Assembly: GCF_009674565.1 (NCBI RefSeq)
Contig: NZ_WKJL01000023.1
Location: forward strand, 1-64,000
Length of the DNA: 64,000 nt
Direction of reading: 5' to 3'
Source: Duganella aquatilis
Lineage (GTDB): Bacteria > Pseudomonadota > Gammaproteobacteria > Burkholderiales > Burkholderiaceae_D
Shown here: one piece after another, positions 44,658 through 53,897 of the stretch
Layout of the letters: every line of letters starts with the position of its first letter
Numbering within the stretch: the first letter of the stretch is position 1
Position numbers and translations under genes: made by a program
The notes under the pieces: model-generated
What the model was told of the DNA's origin: nothing
The model's database searches: none
What the model saw: the letters and a program-made list of their open reading frames with translations, nothing else

Positions 44658-46370
44658 TTAATAATGCGCGTACGGGTTTTTGCCCTGGTTGGCGTAGTAC
44701 AGCCAGGCGGTGCCGGCCACGCTGCCGGAGCTGGTGAAGTCCGCATTGCTGTTCTGCGTCGCATACGGCATGTTGTGCAGCTTGTCCACCATGTAGTTCA
44801 TCGATTCCAGGATGTCGCCGGCCGTGTTGCCGGCGCAGGTCATGCTGGCGGCGCCCTGGCGCATCGCCATCACAGCGCCCAGGCTGCCCTCGCTCCAGAC
44901 GAACGGCGCCGACGACGGCACGTTGTCGTAGATGACGTCGTAGAAGCCGACCACGCCGGTGACCTTGCGCGACGGGTAATCCAGCTTGCCGGCGACGTTG
45001 AAGTAGTCGCACATGGCCGGCAGCGCGGCGGCGAAGTTCTGGCCGCTGCTGCCGGTGTTGCCCAGCGCCAGCAGCGACCACGAATAATTATCGAGATAGC
45101 GCTCGCTGGTGTTCAGCGTCTGCGTGTTGGCGTCGAAACCGCCGAGGAAGCGCGTGCCGTTCCACAGGCTCTCGGACATGCTGCGCAGGTTGTTGGCGGC
45201 GGTCAGGTACTGGCTGCCGCCGTTGAGCGCATAGTATTGGTGCATGCTGGCGTAGGCGTCGAGCTGGTGCTCCAGTGCAAAGATGCCGCTGCGTCCCGCC
45301 ACGTAGTTGGTCGGCGCGAAGCGCAGGCCCTTGCGGCTGACGCCGTTGATGGTGACGTTGACCAGCTCGCCAACCAGGTAGTTGTGCAGCCTGGTCGACA
45401 TCGCCAGGTATTTGGTGCTGGCGAAGGCCTTCTGGTAGGCGTTCAGCGCCATGCCGAACCAGGCGTTGGAGCCGGCGATGCGCATGTCGACGCCGGGATT
45501 GCCGTCCTCGCCATCGGTCAGGTAGGAAAACACCCAGGCGCCCGACGCGCCTTGCAGCTTGGCCATGGCGTTGATGATCAGGTCGGCGTGCGCCTGGTCG
45601 CCGGCCTGACTGAAGGCGATCACCGCCAGCGCCTGGTCGTACAGGAAGGCCGAGTCCATGTCGCGGAAGCTGCGGATCAGCCGGCCGTCGCCGTACGGGC
45701 CGCCGCTGATCAGCGGCGTGTTCATCATGCTTTGCAGGCCGGCGATCTGCGCGTTGGCGGAGCTGGTCGCGGCCGGGAAATAGGCGGCCGTGTAGGCGGT
45801 CAGCGCCGACGGCGTGACCGGCAGCGACAGCTTGGTCGTGGTGGTGATCACGCCATTGCAGGTGGCGGCTGTCGCATTGCAGTTGGACGCCGACAGCGGA
45901 TTGTAGGTGCTGGGATACAGCGCCAGCACGGCGCGGTCGGCGGCGCCCACCGAACGCGGCAGCGTGACCGTGAAGGTGCCGTTGGCGGCGATGCTGACCA
46001 CCGCGTCGGCCTGGAAGTAAAACACATCGTTATGCAGGAACACGCCGATGCGGTAGTTCTGCACGCTGCCCGCGGGCAGCGTGTGGGAGCCGCTGAAGAT
46101 CGTCTGGGTGGCCGACTGCGTCAGTTGCGAGACGCCAAAGGTGACCGCGGGCGCCGCCGCCAGCGGCGGTTCGTTGTACGGGAAATCCAGTCCCGACCAC
46201 ACCGGCCACGGCGACCTGGTCACCGCCGCCGTAGTCGCCGCCGCCGCCGCCGCCGCCATCGTCTGCCGCTGCTGCGGCGCGCTGTCCGCCGTATCGCCGC
46301 CGCAAGCGGCCAGCACCATCAATGCCGCGCCGGCGGCCACAGTCCACACACCACTCAGATTTTTCTTCAT
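44658..46370 (-). CDS. Lipoprotein with toroid-like (glycosidase-like) domain
   Basis: 570 aa. A lipobox LAAC ends the signal (about residue 21), so it is a lipoprotein. The N-terminal third has Ala/Thr-rich linker and beta-rich segments. The C-terminal two thirds has repeated long helices with WxF, YL and SYSW patterns (DMDSAFLYDQALAVIAFSQA, YLDNYSWSLLALGNTG), as in (alpha/alpha)6-barrel glycosidases. No catalytic acids can be named with certainty. Context with TonB receptor and GH20 suggests glycan binding or cleavage at the cell surface. Family unassigned. Confidence 0.7.
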   Translation of the reverse strand: MKKNLSGVWTVAAGAALMVLAACGGDTADSAPQQRQTMAAAAAAATTAAVTRSPWPVWSGLDFPYNEPPLAAAPAVTFGVSQLTQSATQTIFSGSHTLPAGSVQNYRIGVFLHNDVFYFQADAVVSIAANGTFTVTLPRSVGAADRAVLALYPSTYNPLSASNCNATAATCNGVITTTTKLSLPVTPSALTAYTAAYFPAATSSANAQIAGLQSMMNTPLISGGPYGDGRLIRSFRDMDSAFLYDQALAVIAFSQAGDQAHADLIINAMAKLQGASGAWVFSYLTDGEDGNPGVDMRIAGSNAWFGMALNAYQKAFASTKYLAMSTRLHNYLVGELVNVTINGVSRKGLRFAPTNYVAGRSGIFALEHQLDAYASMHQYYALNGGSQYLTAANNLRSMSESLWNGTRFLGGFDANTQTLNTSERYLDNYSWSLLALGNTGSSGQNFAAALPAMCDYFNVAGKLDYPSRKVTGVVGFYDVIYDNVPSSAPFVWSEGSLGAVMAMRQGAASMTCAGNTAGDILESMNYMVDKLHNMPYATQNSNADFTSSGSVAGTAWLYYANQGKNPYAHY

Positions 46371-46398
46371 GCCATGCTCCCTTGGGTTTAACGACGAT

Positions 46399-49056
46399 TT
46401 ACCATTCCGCGCCGATGCGCAGGCCGAACATGCGCGGATCGTTGTACTGGGCGATGACGTAGCCAGGATCGACAATGCGGGCATTGTTCTTGGCGAAGAC
46501 GTCGCTCAGGTTGTTGACGTACAGCTCCGCGTGCCATTTGCCGCTCGGCGCCGTCAGGCGCAGCGAGGCGTCATAGGTGGCGTAGGCTTTCTGCATATTG
46601 CCGATGTGCGGGTTGTCCAGGTTCTGGATGCTGAAGTACATCTTGTCCTGCCAGCGGGCCGACACGCGCGGCGTCAGCACATAGGCGTTCGGCAGCACGA
46701 ACTCCTGCGAACCTTCGATGCGGGCGCTGTTGTCCGGCGCGTTCGGCAGGCGGTTGCCCACCACGTTGGCCGGGAACTTGCCGATCAGCGCAGGGTCGGT
46801 GCCGGTGTAGCGCACGCAGGCCGGCACGCCGTAGGTTTCGCGGAACGGTGCGCACGGCACGTCGCGCCAGGTCTGAACGTAATCCGGATAGGAGGTCACG
46901 ACAGCGTGCAGGTGCGAGGCCGAGAAGTTGATCTCGGCGCCCGACCATGGCTTGTACTTGCCTTCCAGTTCCAGGCCGGAGATCTTGGCCGACGCCGCGT
47001 TGGTGGTGCCGTACAGGACCGCCGCATCGCAGGCCGGGTTGGCGGCCGTACATGGGATGGTCGGGATGATCTTGCCCATCTGGACCGCGCCGGTCATCTG
47101 CATGTCCTTGTAGCGGCTGTGGAAGGCGGTGGCCGAGACCGACAGGCGGTTGTCCAGCATGCGGCCCTTGTAGCCGACCTCGAAGTTGGTCAGGGTCTCA
47201 GGCTTCCAAGGCAGGAAGGTGTAGTGCGGGCCGGGCGTCATGTCGGCGCAGTTGCCGTTCAGGCCGCGTGCGCAGATGTTCTGCTTGTCGCTGAAGCCGC
47301 CGGCCTTGTAGCCGGTCGACAGCGAGGTGAACACGAAGTCGCGCGGCGTCGGCTGGTAGCTCATGCCGAGGCGCCAGGTGAACTTGTTCCACGAATCCTT
47401 GTTGTTGCTGATATCCGGCACGATGGCCGGATTCAGGCCGGCGATGCCGTAGTAGCTGCCCATGCCCGGTTTCAGGTTGGAGCTGTTGAAGTACTGGCCG
47501 GCCACCGGCGTGTACTGGCCGTTGAAGTAGGAGTACGGGTCGCTGACGGTGCCGGAGTCGTAGAACTTGCCGTCCTTGTCCTCGCGCACATCGCGCGTCA
47601 TGCGGCCGCCGACGGTCAGATTCCATTTCGGCGCGAAGCCCCAGTCCACCTGGCCGAACACGGCTTTCGAATCGGACTGGCGGTCGGTCTGGCTGTACAG
47701 GTAGTTGTACGGCTGGCCCGGCGCCTGCACCATCGACGAGATATCGTCCTCGCCGAATTCGATGGCATTCTTCTCGTGCATCCAGAACAGGCCGGTCACG
47801 TAGCGCAGGGCGCCGGCTTCGCCGCGCAGCTGCAGCTCCTGCACGGTGGTCTTGAACTTGGACGAGTTGGTGAAGGTAGCGGTGTCGTTGACCACGCCGC
47901 CATAGATGTTGATGTCGGACTCGATCGGCTGGTAGCCGGCGTCGCCGTCGCGGATCTGACGCCGCTTCTGCACCGAGTACGAGGCGTTGTATTCGACCGT
48001 GGCGTTGGGCAGCGGATTCCACGTCAGGCGGCTGCGCCAGGTGTCGATGCTCCAGTTCAGCTCACCCGGCACGTTGATCTTGACGTCCCACTGGCCGCCC
48101 GGGCAGGCGTAGGCGGTGCCGGCCGCCATCTGGCAGTCCTTCAGCGCGATGTCGCCGGCGCCTTTGTTGGTGTAGCGCTCATAGGCGCCCAGCCATTCCA
48201 GGGTGTCGGTGGCTTTCCAGCGCGCCTGCAGGCGGGCCGCCCATTCGTTCTTGTTGCCGTAGGCCTTGTCGGCGCCGACCGGCACGTTGTGGCGCTGGTC
48301 CACGTCCGGAATGATGTTGCCGGCGGCGTCGCGCGCCGGCGTGATGCCCAGCGACGGGAAGTTGGCGGCGTAGAAGTCCTGCTGCTGGTTCAGGTAGCTG
48401 TCGCGCTTGATGGCCATCATGGTGGCGCGCATGGCGAAGTTGTCGCTGATCGGAATGTTCTGCGCAGCCGCCACCTGGCGCAGGTTGTAGTTGCCGACCG
48501 TGAAGGTGCCGTTGCCCTCGTTCACGCCGAACTGCGGCTTGGCCGGGATGATGTTGATGCTGCCGCCGGTGGCGTTGCGGCCGAACAGCGTGCCCTGCGG
48601 GCCGCGCAGCACTTCCACCTGCTCCAGGTCGAACAGCAGCGCCAGCGCCGACTGCGGACGCGGCGTGTAGATGCCGTCGACGTGCAGGCTCACCGCCGGA
48701 TTACCGATTTCGGTGAAGTCATTGCTGCTGACGCCGCGCATCGAGATCTTGACGCCCGAGCTGCCGTCGGTGGCGCTGCCCAGTTGCAGGTTGGGCACCT
48801 CGCCGCTCAGGCCGCGGATGTCGGTGATGCCCTTGCGGGTCAGTTCGTCCTGCGTCACGGCGGTCATCGACACCGGCGTTTTCAGCAGCGATGTCGAATG
48901 GCGGGTTGCCGTCACCACCACCTCGGGTACTTCGTCCTTGCTGGCCGGCGCCGCTGCGGCGCTGTCTTGCTGGGCCAGCGCCGGCCATGCGATGCAGCTG
49001 CAGGCGCCGGCGACGGCCATACTGATAATCGTTTTTTTTGTGCTCAATAGGGACAT
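46399..49056 (-). CDS. TonB-dependent outer-membrane receptor
   Basis: 885 aa. Signal peptide ending PALAQ, then a TonB-box-like EVVVTA, a plug domain (QDELTRKGITDIRGLSGEVP) and a 22-strand barrel ending in Trp (GLRIGAEW). It is the likely importer of chito- or other oligosaccharides for this locus, energised by TonB. Preceded by AGGAG 9 nt upstream of the ATG. It lies between the NagP-like permease and the lipoprotein. Confidence 0.93.
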   Translation of the reverse strand: MSLLSTKKTIISMAVAGACSCIAWPALAQQDSAAAAPASKDEVPEVVVTATRHSTSLLKTPVSMTAVTQDELTRKGITDIRGLSGEVPNLQLGSATDGSSGVKISMRGVSSNDFTEIGNPAVSLHVDGIYTPRPQSALALLFDLEQVEVLRGPQGTLFGRNATGGSINIIPAKPQFGVNEGNGTFTVGNYNLRQVAAAQNIPISDNFAMRATMMAIKRDSYLNQQQDFYAANFPSLGITPARDAAGNIIPDVDQRHNVPVGADKAYGNKNEWAARLQARWKATDTLEWLGAYERYTNKGAGDIALKDCQMAAGTAYACPGGQWDVKINVPGELNWSIDTWRSRLTWNPLPNATVEYNASYSVQKRRQIRDGDAGYQPIESDINIYGGVVNDTATFTNSSKFKTTVQELQLRGEAGALRYVTGLFWMHEKNAIEFGEDDISSMVQAPGQPYNYLYSQTDRQSDSKAVFGQVDWGFAPKWNLTVGGRMTRDVREDKDGKFYDSGTVSDPYSYFNGQYTPVAGQYFNSSNLKPGMGSYYGIAGLNPAIVPDISNNKDSWNKFTWRLGMSYQPTPRDFVFTSLSTGYKAGGFSDKQNICARGLNGNCADMTPGPHYTFLPWKPETLTNFEVGYKGRMLDNRLSVSATAFHSRYKDMQMTGAVQMGKIIPTIPCTAANPACDAAVLYGTTNAASAKISGLELEGKYKPWSGAEINFSASHLHAVVTSYPDYVQTWRDVPCAPFRETYGVPACVRYTGTDPALIGKFPANVVGNRLPNAPDNSARIEGSQEFVLPNAYVLTPRVSARWQDKMYFSIQNLDNPHIGNMQKAYATYDASLRLTAPSGKWHAELYVNNLSDVFAKNNARIVDPGYVIAQYNDPRMFGLRIGAEW

Positions 49057-49113
49057 CTGATTACTCCTGGTTTTGGTGACAACAGTAAAAAGGCTTGGTG
49101 CGATCGTGAATCG

Positions 49114-50466
49114 TTATTGCGGGGTGGCGGCGCCGCGCCAGTGGCGTATCTTGTGGCCGCCGGCGGCATACCAGAGGATCAGCGCATAGCAAGGCAGCAT
49201 CAGCCAGTAGCCGGCGCGCGGATTGGCCAGGTCCGACAGGCGGCCGTACAGCAGCGGCAAGACCGCGCCGCCGGAAATCGCCATCACCAGCACCGCCGAA
49301 CCGCTGGCGGTGTGACGGCCCAGTCCCTGCAGCGCCAGCGGCCAGATGGCCGGCCACACCATGGCGTTGGCCAGGCCCAGCAGCGCCAGGCACATGACGG
49401 TGTCGGGCACCGGCGGCACGCCGCTCCAGCCCAGCAAGGCCTGCGACAGGCCACTGCTGTGGCTGGAACCGGTGGCCACGCCGACCGTCAGCAGCAGGCC
49501 GGCCAGCGCCGACAGCACCAGCGCATGCTGCTGCGACAGGTAGCGCGGAATCGCTACCACGCCGATCAGGTAGCCCAGCACCATGCACAACATGGTGTAG
49601 GACGTGAGCACGCCGAAATTGGCGACGTTCAGTTCGTGGCCGTACAGGCCGATGGTGTCACCGGCGATCACCTCCACGCCGACGTAGCCGAACAGCGCCA
49701 GCGCGCCCAGCACCAGCTGCGGGAACTGCAGCACGCCGCTGCGCGCCAGCGGACCGCTGTCGCCCTCGCCGTCGGTTTCGGCAGGAATCTCGCGCAGGCT
49801 GGAGAAGTGAATGAAGGCGGTGATGACGAACAGCGCCGCCGCCATGCAGGCATACGGGAAGATCAGGCGCTGCGCCAGCACGGCGCGCATGGCGTCGCGG
49901 CCGGCGTCATCGAGCGTGGCCAGCGCGGTGTGCGAGAAGCTGTCGATATCGGCCAGCATCAGCGACGAGAACACCAGCGGCACCACCACGCCGGCGCCCT
50001 TGTTGAACAGGCCCATGATGCTGATGCGCATGGCCGCGCTTTCGCGCGCGCCGAGGCAGACGATGTAGGGATTGATGGCGGTCTGCATCAGCGTCATGCC
50101 GCTGGCCAGCGTGAACAGCGCGGCCAGGAACAGTTCGTAATGCGTGCTCTGCGCCGCCGGGATGAACAGCAAGGCGCCGGCGCCCATGATGGCCAGGCCC
50201 AGCGTCATGCCTTTCTTGTAGCCGATTTTGCCCAGCACCACGGCCGACGGCATGGCCATCACGGTGTAGGCGATGTAGAACGCGAAGGTGACCCACAGCG
50301 CCTGGAAGTTGTTCAGGCCGCAGACGATTTTCAGGAACGGCACCAGCGAGCCGTTCAGCCAGGTGACGAAGCCGAGAATAAAAAACAGCAGTCCGACGAA
50401 TAGCATCCCGACCACGACCGCGCGCGTCGAGTCGCTACTGCTCGGGTTCGGCTTAAGTTGTTGCAT
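49114..50466 (-). CDS. FucP/NagP-like sugar:H+ symporter
   Basis: 450 aa, about 12 membrane helices, MFS. The N-terminal GFVTWLNGSLVPFLK and the QTAINPYIVCLGA segment are hallmarks of the FucP/GluP/NagP subgroup, which takes up glucose, galactose, fucose or N-acetylglucosamine. With GH20 and NagX-like genes GlcNAc is the best guess. GGAGGAG stands before the ATG. It is the first gene of the TonB operon; the 260-nt region upstream holds no gene. Confidence 0.88.
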   Translation of the reverse strand: MQQLKPNPSSSDSTRAVVVGMLFVGLLFFILGFVTWLNGSLVPFLKIVCGLNNFQALWVTFAFYIAYTVMAMPSAVVLGKIGYKKGMTLGLAIMGAGALLFIPAAQSTHYELFLAALFTLASGMTLMQTAINPYIVCLGARESAAMRISIMGLFNKGAGVVVPLVFSSLMLADIDSFSHTALATLDDAGRDAMRAVLAQRLIFPYACMAAALFVITAFIHFSSLREIPAETDGEGDSGPLARSGVLQFPQLVLGALALFGYVGVEVIAGDTIGLYGHELNVANFGVLTSYTMLCMVLGYLIGVVAIPRYLSQQHALVLSALAGLLLTVGVATGSSHSSGLSQALLGWSGVPPVPDTVMCLALLGLANAMVWPAIWPLALQGLGRHTASGSAVLVMAISGGAVLPLLYGRLSDLANPRAGYWLMLPCYALILWYAAGGHKIRHWRGAATPQ

Positions 50467-50585
50467 GGGTCTCCTCCGGGTTATCGATGAGTCATGCTAG
50501 CAGTGCCAAGTTTGCACGGCCAGCAACCCGGAAAATCTCATAACTATATGATTTTATTGAGAATGTATTTTTTAACAATGCTGCA

Positions 50586-50594
50586 GCGCTTACA
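50586..50594. promoter_or_regulatory. Half-site resembling a LacI-family operator
   Basis: GCGCTTACA within CAGCGCTTACA matches 10 of 14 bases of the TGTAAGCGCTTACA-type operator common for LacI sugar regulators. It lies about 120 nt before the FucP/NagP-like permease start. The palindrome is incomplete, so this is weak. Confidence 0.25.
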
Positions 50595-50726
50595 TTTCTT
50601 TACGAAGCCGGCGTTATGCCTCGCCCGCCCACGGCAAGTCCGCAAGTTCAGCTTGCAAAACTTTACAAAACGACGCGAGAAATTACAGGCTTGTGACCGT
50701 GAAGCCACAATTGGCGGGGTGAAGGG

Positions 50727-51617
50727 CTAGGCGGCCTTGCTGCGCACCAGATCGAGCCAGGCGCGCGCGGCGAACGACAGGTGGCCGCCGCGCCGCCAGG
50801 CCAGCATCAGTTTCCAGTCCAGCGCCGGCTCCTCCAGCTTCACCACGGTGAACTGGCCCTTCTCCAGGGTGTCGCAAAACACCTTGGGCAGCAGCGTGAT
50901 GCCGACGCCCAGCCGCACCAGCGAGGCGACGAAATCCCACTGGCCGCTGCGGCCGCTGATGCGCGGCGTGAAGCCGGCGCGCAGGCAGGCGTCGGCGATG
51001 ATGTCGTTCAGCGCGAAGCCTTCGCCGTAGAAGATGAAGGCGCTGTCGGCCAGTTCGCGCAGCCGCACGCCGCGCTTGCCGCGCCAGGCCGAGTCGCCCG
51101 GCGCCAGCAGGCACATGGGCGACGTCAGCAGCGGAAAGGAATCGAACTCCTGCCACGCCGCCTGGTTGGACGGGTGGTCCAGCATGGTGCCCATTTCCAG
51201 CACGCCGCTGCGCAGGTCCGCCTCGATGCCCTGCGAGCCGCCCTCGAACAGCTTGAGCTCGATCTGCGGATGGCGCTTGTGGTAGGCCGCCAGCAACGGC
51301 GCCAGCGGCGCGTGCGATTGCTGGGTGACGCCCAGACGCAAATCGCCACGCCGCAGCTGCTGCAGGTCTTCCAGCTCGACGCCCATCTCTTCGTGCATGG
51401 CCAGCAGTGCGCGGCCGCGTTGCAGCACCACGTTGCCGGCGTCGGTCAGCGTGAAGCGCTTGCCGACCCGCTCCAGCAAGGTCAGGTCCAGCGACAGTTC
51501 CAGCTGCTGGATCATCTTGCTGACGGTGGGCTGGGTCACGTGCAGCTGTTCGGCCGCCCGGCTGAAGCTCTGCTGGTCGACCACGGCGACGAAATAGCGC
51601 AGTGCGCGGATATCCAT
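50727..51617 (-). CDS. LysR family regulator (CidR-like by context)
   Basis: 296 aa. HTH at about 3-60 (MDIRALRYFVAVVDQQSFSR), then an effector domain. It is divergent from lrgA/lrgB-type genes with 77 nt between starts, the same layout as cidR-cidAB, where the LysR protein responds to overflow metabolites such as acetate. Effector here is inferred. The AT-rich gap has a weak AATGA-N16-TCATT dyad (51635-51660). Confidence 0.9.
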   Translation of the reverse strand: MDIRALRYFVAVVDQQSFSRAAEQLHVTQPTVSKMIQQLELSLDLTLLERVGKRFTLTDAGNVVLQRGRALLAMHEEMGVELEDLQQLRRGDLRLGVTQQSHAPLAPLLAAYHKRHPQIELKLFEGGSQGIEADLRSGVLEMGTMLDHPSNQAAWQEFDSFPLLTSPMCLLAPGDSAWRGKRGVRLRELADSAFIFYGEGFALNDIIADACLRAGFTPRISGRSGQWDFVASLVRLGVGITLLPKVFCDTLEKGQFTVVKLEEPALDWKLMLAWRRGGHLSFAARAWLDLVRSKAA

Positions 51618-51694
51618 GAACTATTCCAATTCAGAATGATTTTAATAATTTTAATTCATTTTATCTTTTATGGGCCGCGACCTAGAATGGCAAC

Positions 51695-52096
51695 ATGAAA
51701 CGTATTGTCTACACACTGGCGCAGGTTCTGGGGCTGATCGCGGCGTGGTACGCGGCCGACCGCCTGTCGGCGTGGTCCGGCCTGCCCTTCTCCGGCGGCG
51801 TGGTCGGCCTGATCATCATGGTCCTGCTGCTGCAAAGCGGCGTGCTGCGTCCGTCCGCCATCGAGCATGGCGCGGACTGGCTGCTGTCGAACATGCTGCT
51901 GTTCTTTATTCCGCTGGTGGTGTCGGTGGTGCAGTTCACCGGCTTGCTGGAACAGGATGGCCTGCGCCTGTTCGCCGCCATCGGCATCGGCTTTATCTGC
52001 GTGATGCTGGCTACCGCCTTCACCGTGGAATGGGTGTGCCGCTTTGAACGCGGCCGCAAACTGCGCCGCTTGCGCGAAGCACGGGCGGCGGCATGA
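51695..52096 (+). CDS. CidA/LrgA family holin-like membrane protein
   Basis: 133 aa, four hydrophobic helices, the size and pattern of CidA/LrgA (GLPFSGGVVGLIIMVLLL; NMLLFFIPLVVSVV). These holin-like proteins affect autolysis and pyruvate transport. The TGA overlaps the start of the next gene (ATGA), giving the usual two-gene unit with LrgB/CidB. Basic C-terminus. Confidence 0.9.
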   Translation: MKRIVYTLAQVLGLIAAWYAADRLSAWSGLPFSGGVVGLIIMVLLLQSGVLRPSAIEHGADWLLSNMLLFFIPLVVSVVQFTGLLEQDGLRLFAAIGIGFICVMLATAFTVEWVCRFERGRKLRRLREARAAA

Positions 52097-52776
52097 AACC
52101 GCTACTGTTCCTGCTGCTGACGCTAGTTCTGTTCTACGCCAACGTGGCTTTGCACAAGCGCTATCCGCGCATCTGGCTGACGCCGGCCATCGCCACCTCG
52201 GCGGTGCTGATCGCGGTGGTGCAGCTGTCGTCCACGCCCTTCCCTGTCTACTTTGGCGACACGCGCTGGCTGTCATGGTTACTGGGTCCGGCGACTGTGG
52301 CGTTTGCGCTGCCGATCTACCAGTACCGTGAGCTGGTGAAGGAGCATTGGCTGGCGCTGTCGCTGGGCAGCGTGGCTGGCATCGTCGCCTCGCTGGGCAG
52401 CACGCTGCTGCTGGACCGCCTGCTTGGCCTGCACGGCAGCATGGCGCAAAGCCTGCTGGCGCGTTCGGTGTCGACGCCGTTTGCGCTGGAGGCCACGCGC
52501 CACCTGGGCGGTTCGGCGCAGCTGACCGGCGTGTTCGTGATCATCACCGGCCTGTTCGGCATCCTGCTGGGACAAGTGCTGCTGGCGCGCCTGCCTCTGC
52601 GCATGCGCATCGCGCGCGGTGCGCCGTATGGCGCGGCGGCCCACGGCTTCGGCTTGAGCAAGGCGCGCTCGATCGGTCCGCAGGAAGGCGCGGTCGCCAG
52701 CCTGACCATGATCTTCAGCGGTGTGCTGATGGTGCTGCTGGCGCCTTTGTTAGGCCACATCCTTACCAGCGCATGA
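52093..52776 (+). CDS. LrgB/CidB family membrane protein
   Basis: 227 aa, six to seven helices. The pattern SVSTPFALEATRHLGG and AHGFGLSKARSIGPQEGAV is typical of LrgB/YohK. It partners with LrgA in a transport or holin-like complex. It converges with the SGNH hydrolase gene, and the stops overlap by 14 nt. Confidence 0.92.
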   Translation: MKPLLFLLLTLVLFYANVALHKRYPRIWLTPAIATSAVLIAVVQLSSTPFPVYFGDTRWLSWLLGPATVAFALPIYQYRELVKEHWLALSLGSVAGIVASLGSTLLLDRLLGLHGSMAQSLLARSVSTPFALEATRHLGGSAQLTGVFVIITGLFGILLGQVLLARLPLRMRIARGAPYGAAAHGFGLSKARSIGPQEGAVASLTMIFSGVLMVLLAPLLGHILTSA

Positions 52777-53896
52777 CCGCGCGCACCTGCGGCAGCAGGT
52801 CGTTGACGATGCTGATGTTCTGTTCCCTGGTCGGATGGCCGTCGGTGGCATCGCCGGGATAGCCGGTGGACGCGATGGCGTGCACGCGCTGGTCGTCCAC
52901 GCGGCGCACCGTCTCGGCGATATAGCTGCGCAGCGCCGCCTGTTTTTCATCGCGCAGGATGCCGCCTTCGGTCAGCATGATCTGCGCCTGCGGATGATCT
53001 GTCAGCAGCGTGCGCACCAGCGACACATAGGCTTGCACGTACTGCTCGCGCTCCGGTATGCCAAGCGTCATGTCGTTGGTGCCGATGGCGACCAGGATCG
53101 CATCCGGACGATACTCGCGCTGGTCCCACTTCACGGCGTCGTTCAGCGTGGGTATAGTCATGCCGTAGAACTCGCCCAGGTTCAGCTCATTGGTCTTGCC
53201 TTCATACGTGCGGACCAGGCCACGGCCGCCGTAGCACACCAGCTGCACCTGCGCGTTGAGCCGCTGCGCCATCAGCATGCCGTAGGAGGCGCGCGGATCG
53301 CTCCATGCCGGCGTGCTCTTCTCGCCGGCCACGCGGTCTATCGACGCGCCGCAGGTGACGGAGTCGCCCAGCAACAGCAGCTTGCGGGCTGGCAGTTGCG
53401 GCGCCGCGTTCCATTTGCCATCGGTATCGAAGCCCAGCAGCATGGCGATGCCTTGCCAGGTCTCGGTGCGGTTGACAATTTGCGCCGCGTGCTTGCCCGG
53501 CGCCAGTCCTTGCGCCAGCACCAGCGTTTGCGCGCCTTTGTCGAGATGCAGCTTGCGCGCCGCGCCGTCCACGATCACGTCCAGATAGTTTTGTTCGCCG
53601 CTGGCCTGCACGATGGCGCTCAACCGCGTGCCCTCGAAGTTCAGGAAGAAGCTCACACCGGGATAGCTGAACCGCACGCCGCCGTCCGGCCGCACTTCCA
53701 TCCGCCCCATGCGCGCCACATGCGGATCGGTGGCGGCAATCTGCGGGGTAGCAGCCAGCCCCTCGAACTTCTGCGCACGAACGTTGACACCCAGGACCAG
53801 CAGCAACAACAGCAGTAAAACATCCTTCCACCACGAACGAAAGGGGCTGCCCCCGCACGGGGTCAGACCCTGGTCGCAGCGATGTGCGGGTTTCAC
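52763..53896 (-). CDS. Exported SGNH hydrolase, CE2-like acetyl esterase
   Basis: 377 aa if started at GTG 53896. An N-terminal hydrophobic LLLLLLLVLGV signal is followed by a beta-sandwich of about 100 residues (GVRFSYPGVSFFLNFEGT) and an SGNH domain: Ser179 in GDSV, GTND, and DGHP near the end. This order fits CE2 esterases, which remove acetyl groups from xylan or glucomannan. GTG lies 1 nt after the mannanase stop with AGGCGG upstream. The codons before the signal include a genomic palindrome, so the start is uncertain. Confidence 0.8.
   Translation of the reverse strand: MKPAHRCDQGLTPCGGSPFRSWWKDVLLLLLLLVLGVNVRAQKFEGLAATPQIAATDPHVARMGRMEVRPDGGVRFSYPGVSFFLNFEGTRLSAIVQASGEQNYLDVIVDGAARKLHLDKGAQTLVLAQGLAPGKHAAQIVNRTETWQGIAMLLGFDTDGKWNAAPQLPARKLLLLGDSVTCGASIDRVAGEKSTPAWSDPRASYGMLMAQRLNAQVQLVCYGGRGLVRTYEGKTNELNLGEFYGMTIPTLNDAVKWDQREYRPDAILVAIGTNDMTLGIPEREQYVQAYVSLVRTLLTDHPQAQIMLTEGGILRDEKQAALRSYIAETVRRVDDQRVHAIASTGYPGDATDGHPTREQNISIVNDLLPQVRAVMRW
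53843..53870. repeat. GGTCTGACCCC-type palindrome, copy 2 (degenerate)
   Basis: GGGTCAGACC-type arms around GCAC with two mismatches, lying inside the predicted first codons of the SGNH hydrolase. Copies 1 and 3 are at 34304 and 59933. Confidence 0.6.
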
Positions 53897-53897
53897 A

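Noticed and set aside
46081..49050. 989-codon plus-strand ORF opposite the TonB receptor
   Set aside because: Antisense shadow of a clear TonB receptor; low-complexity composition, no start context or domain.
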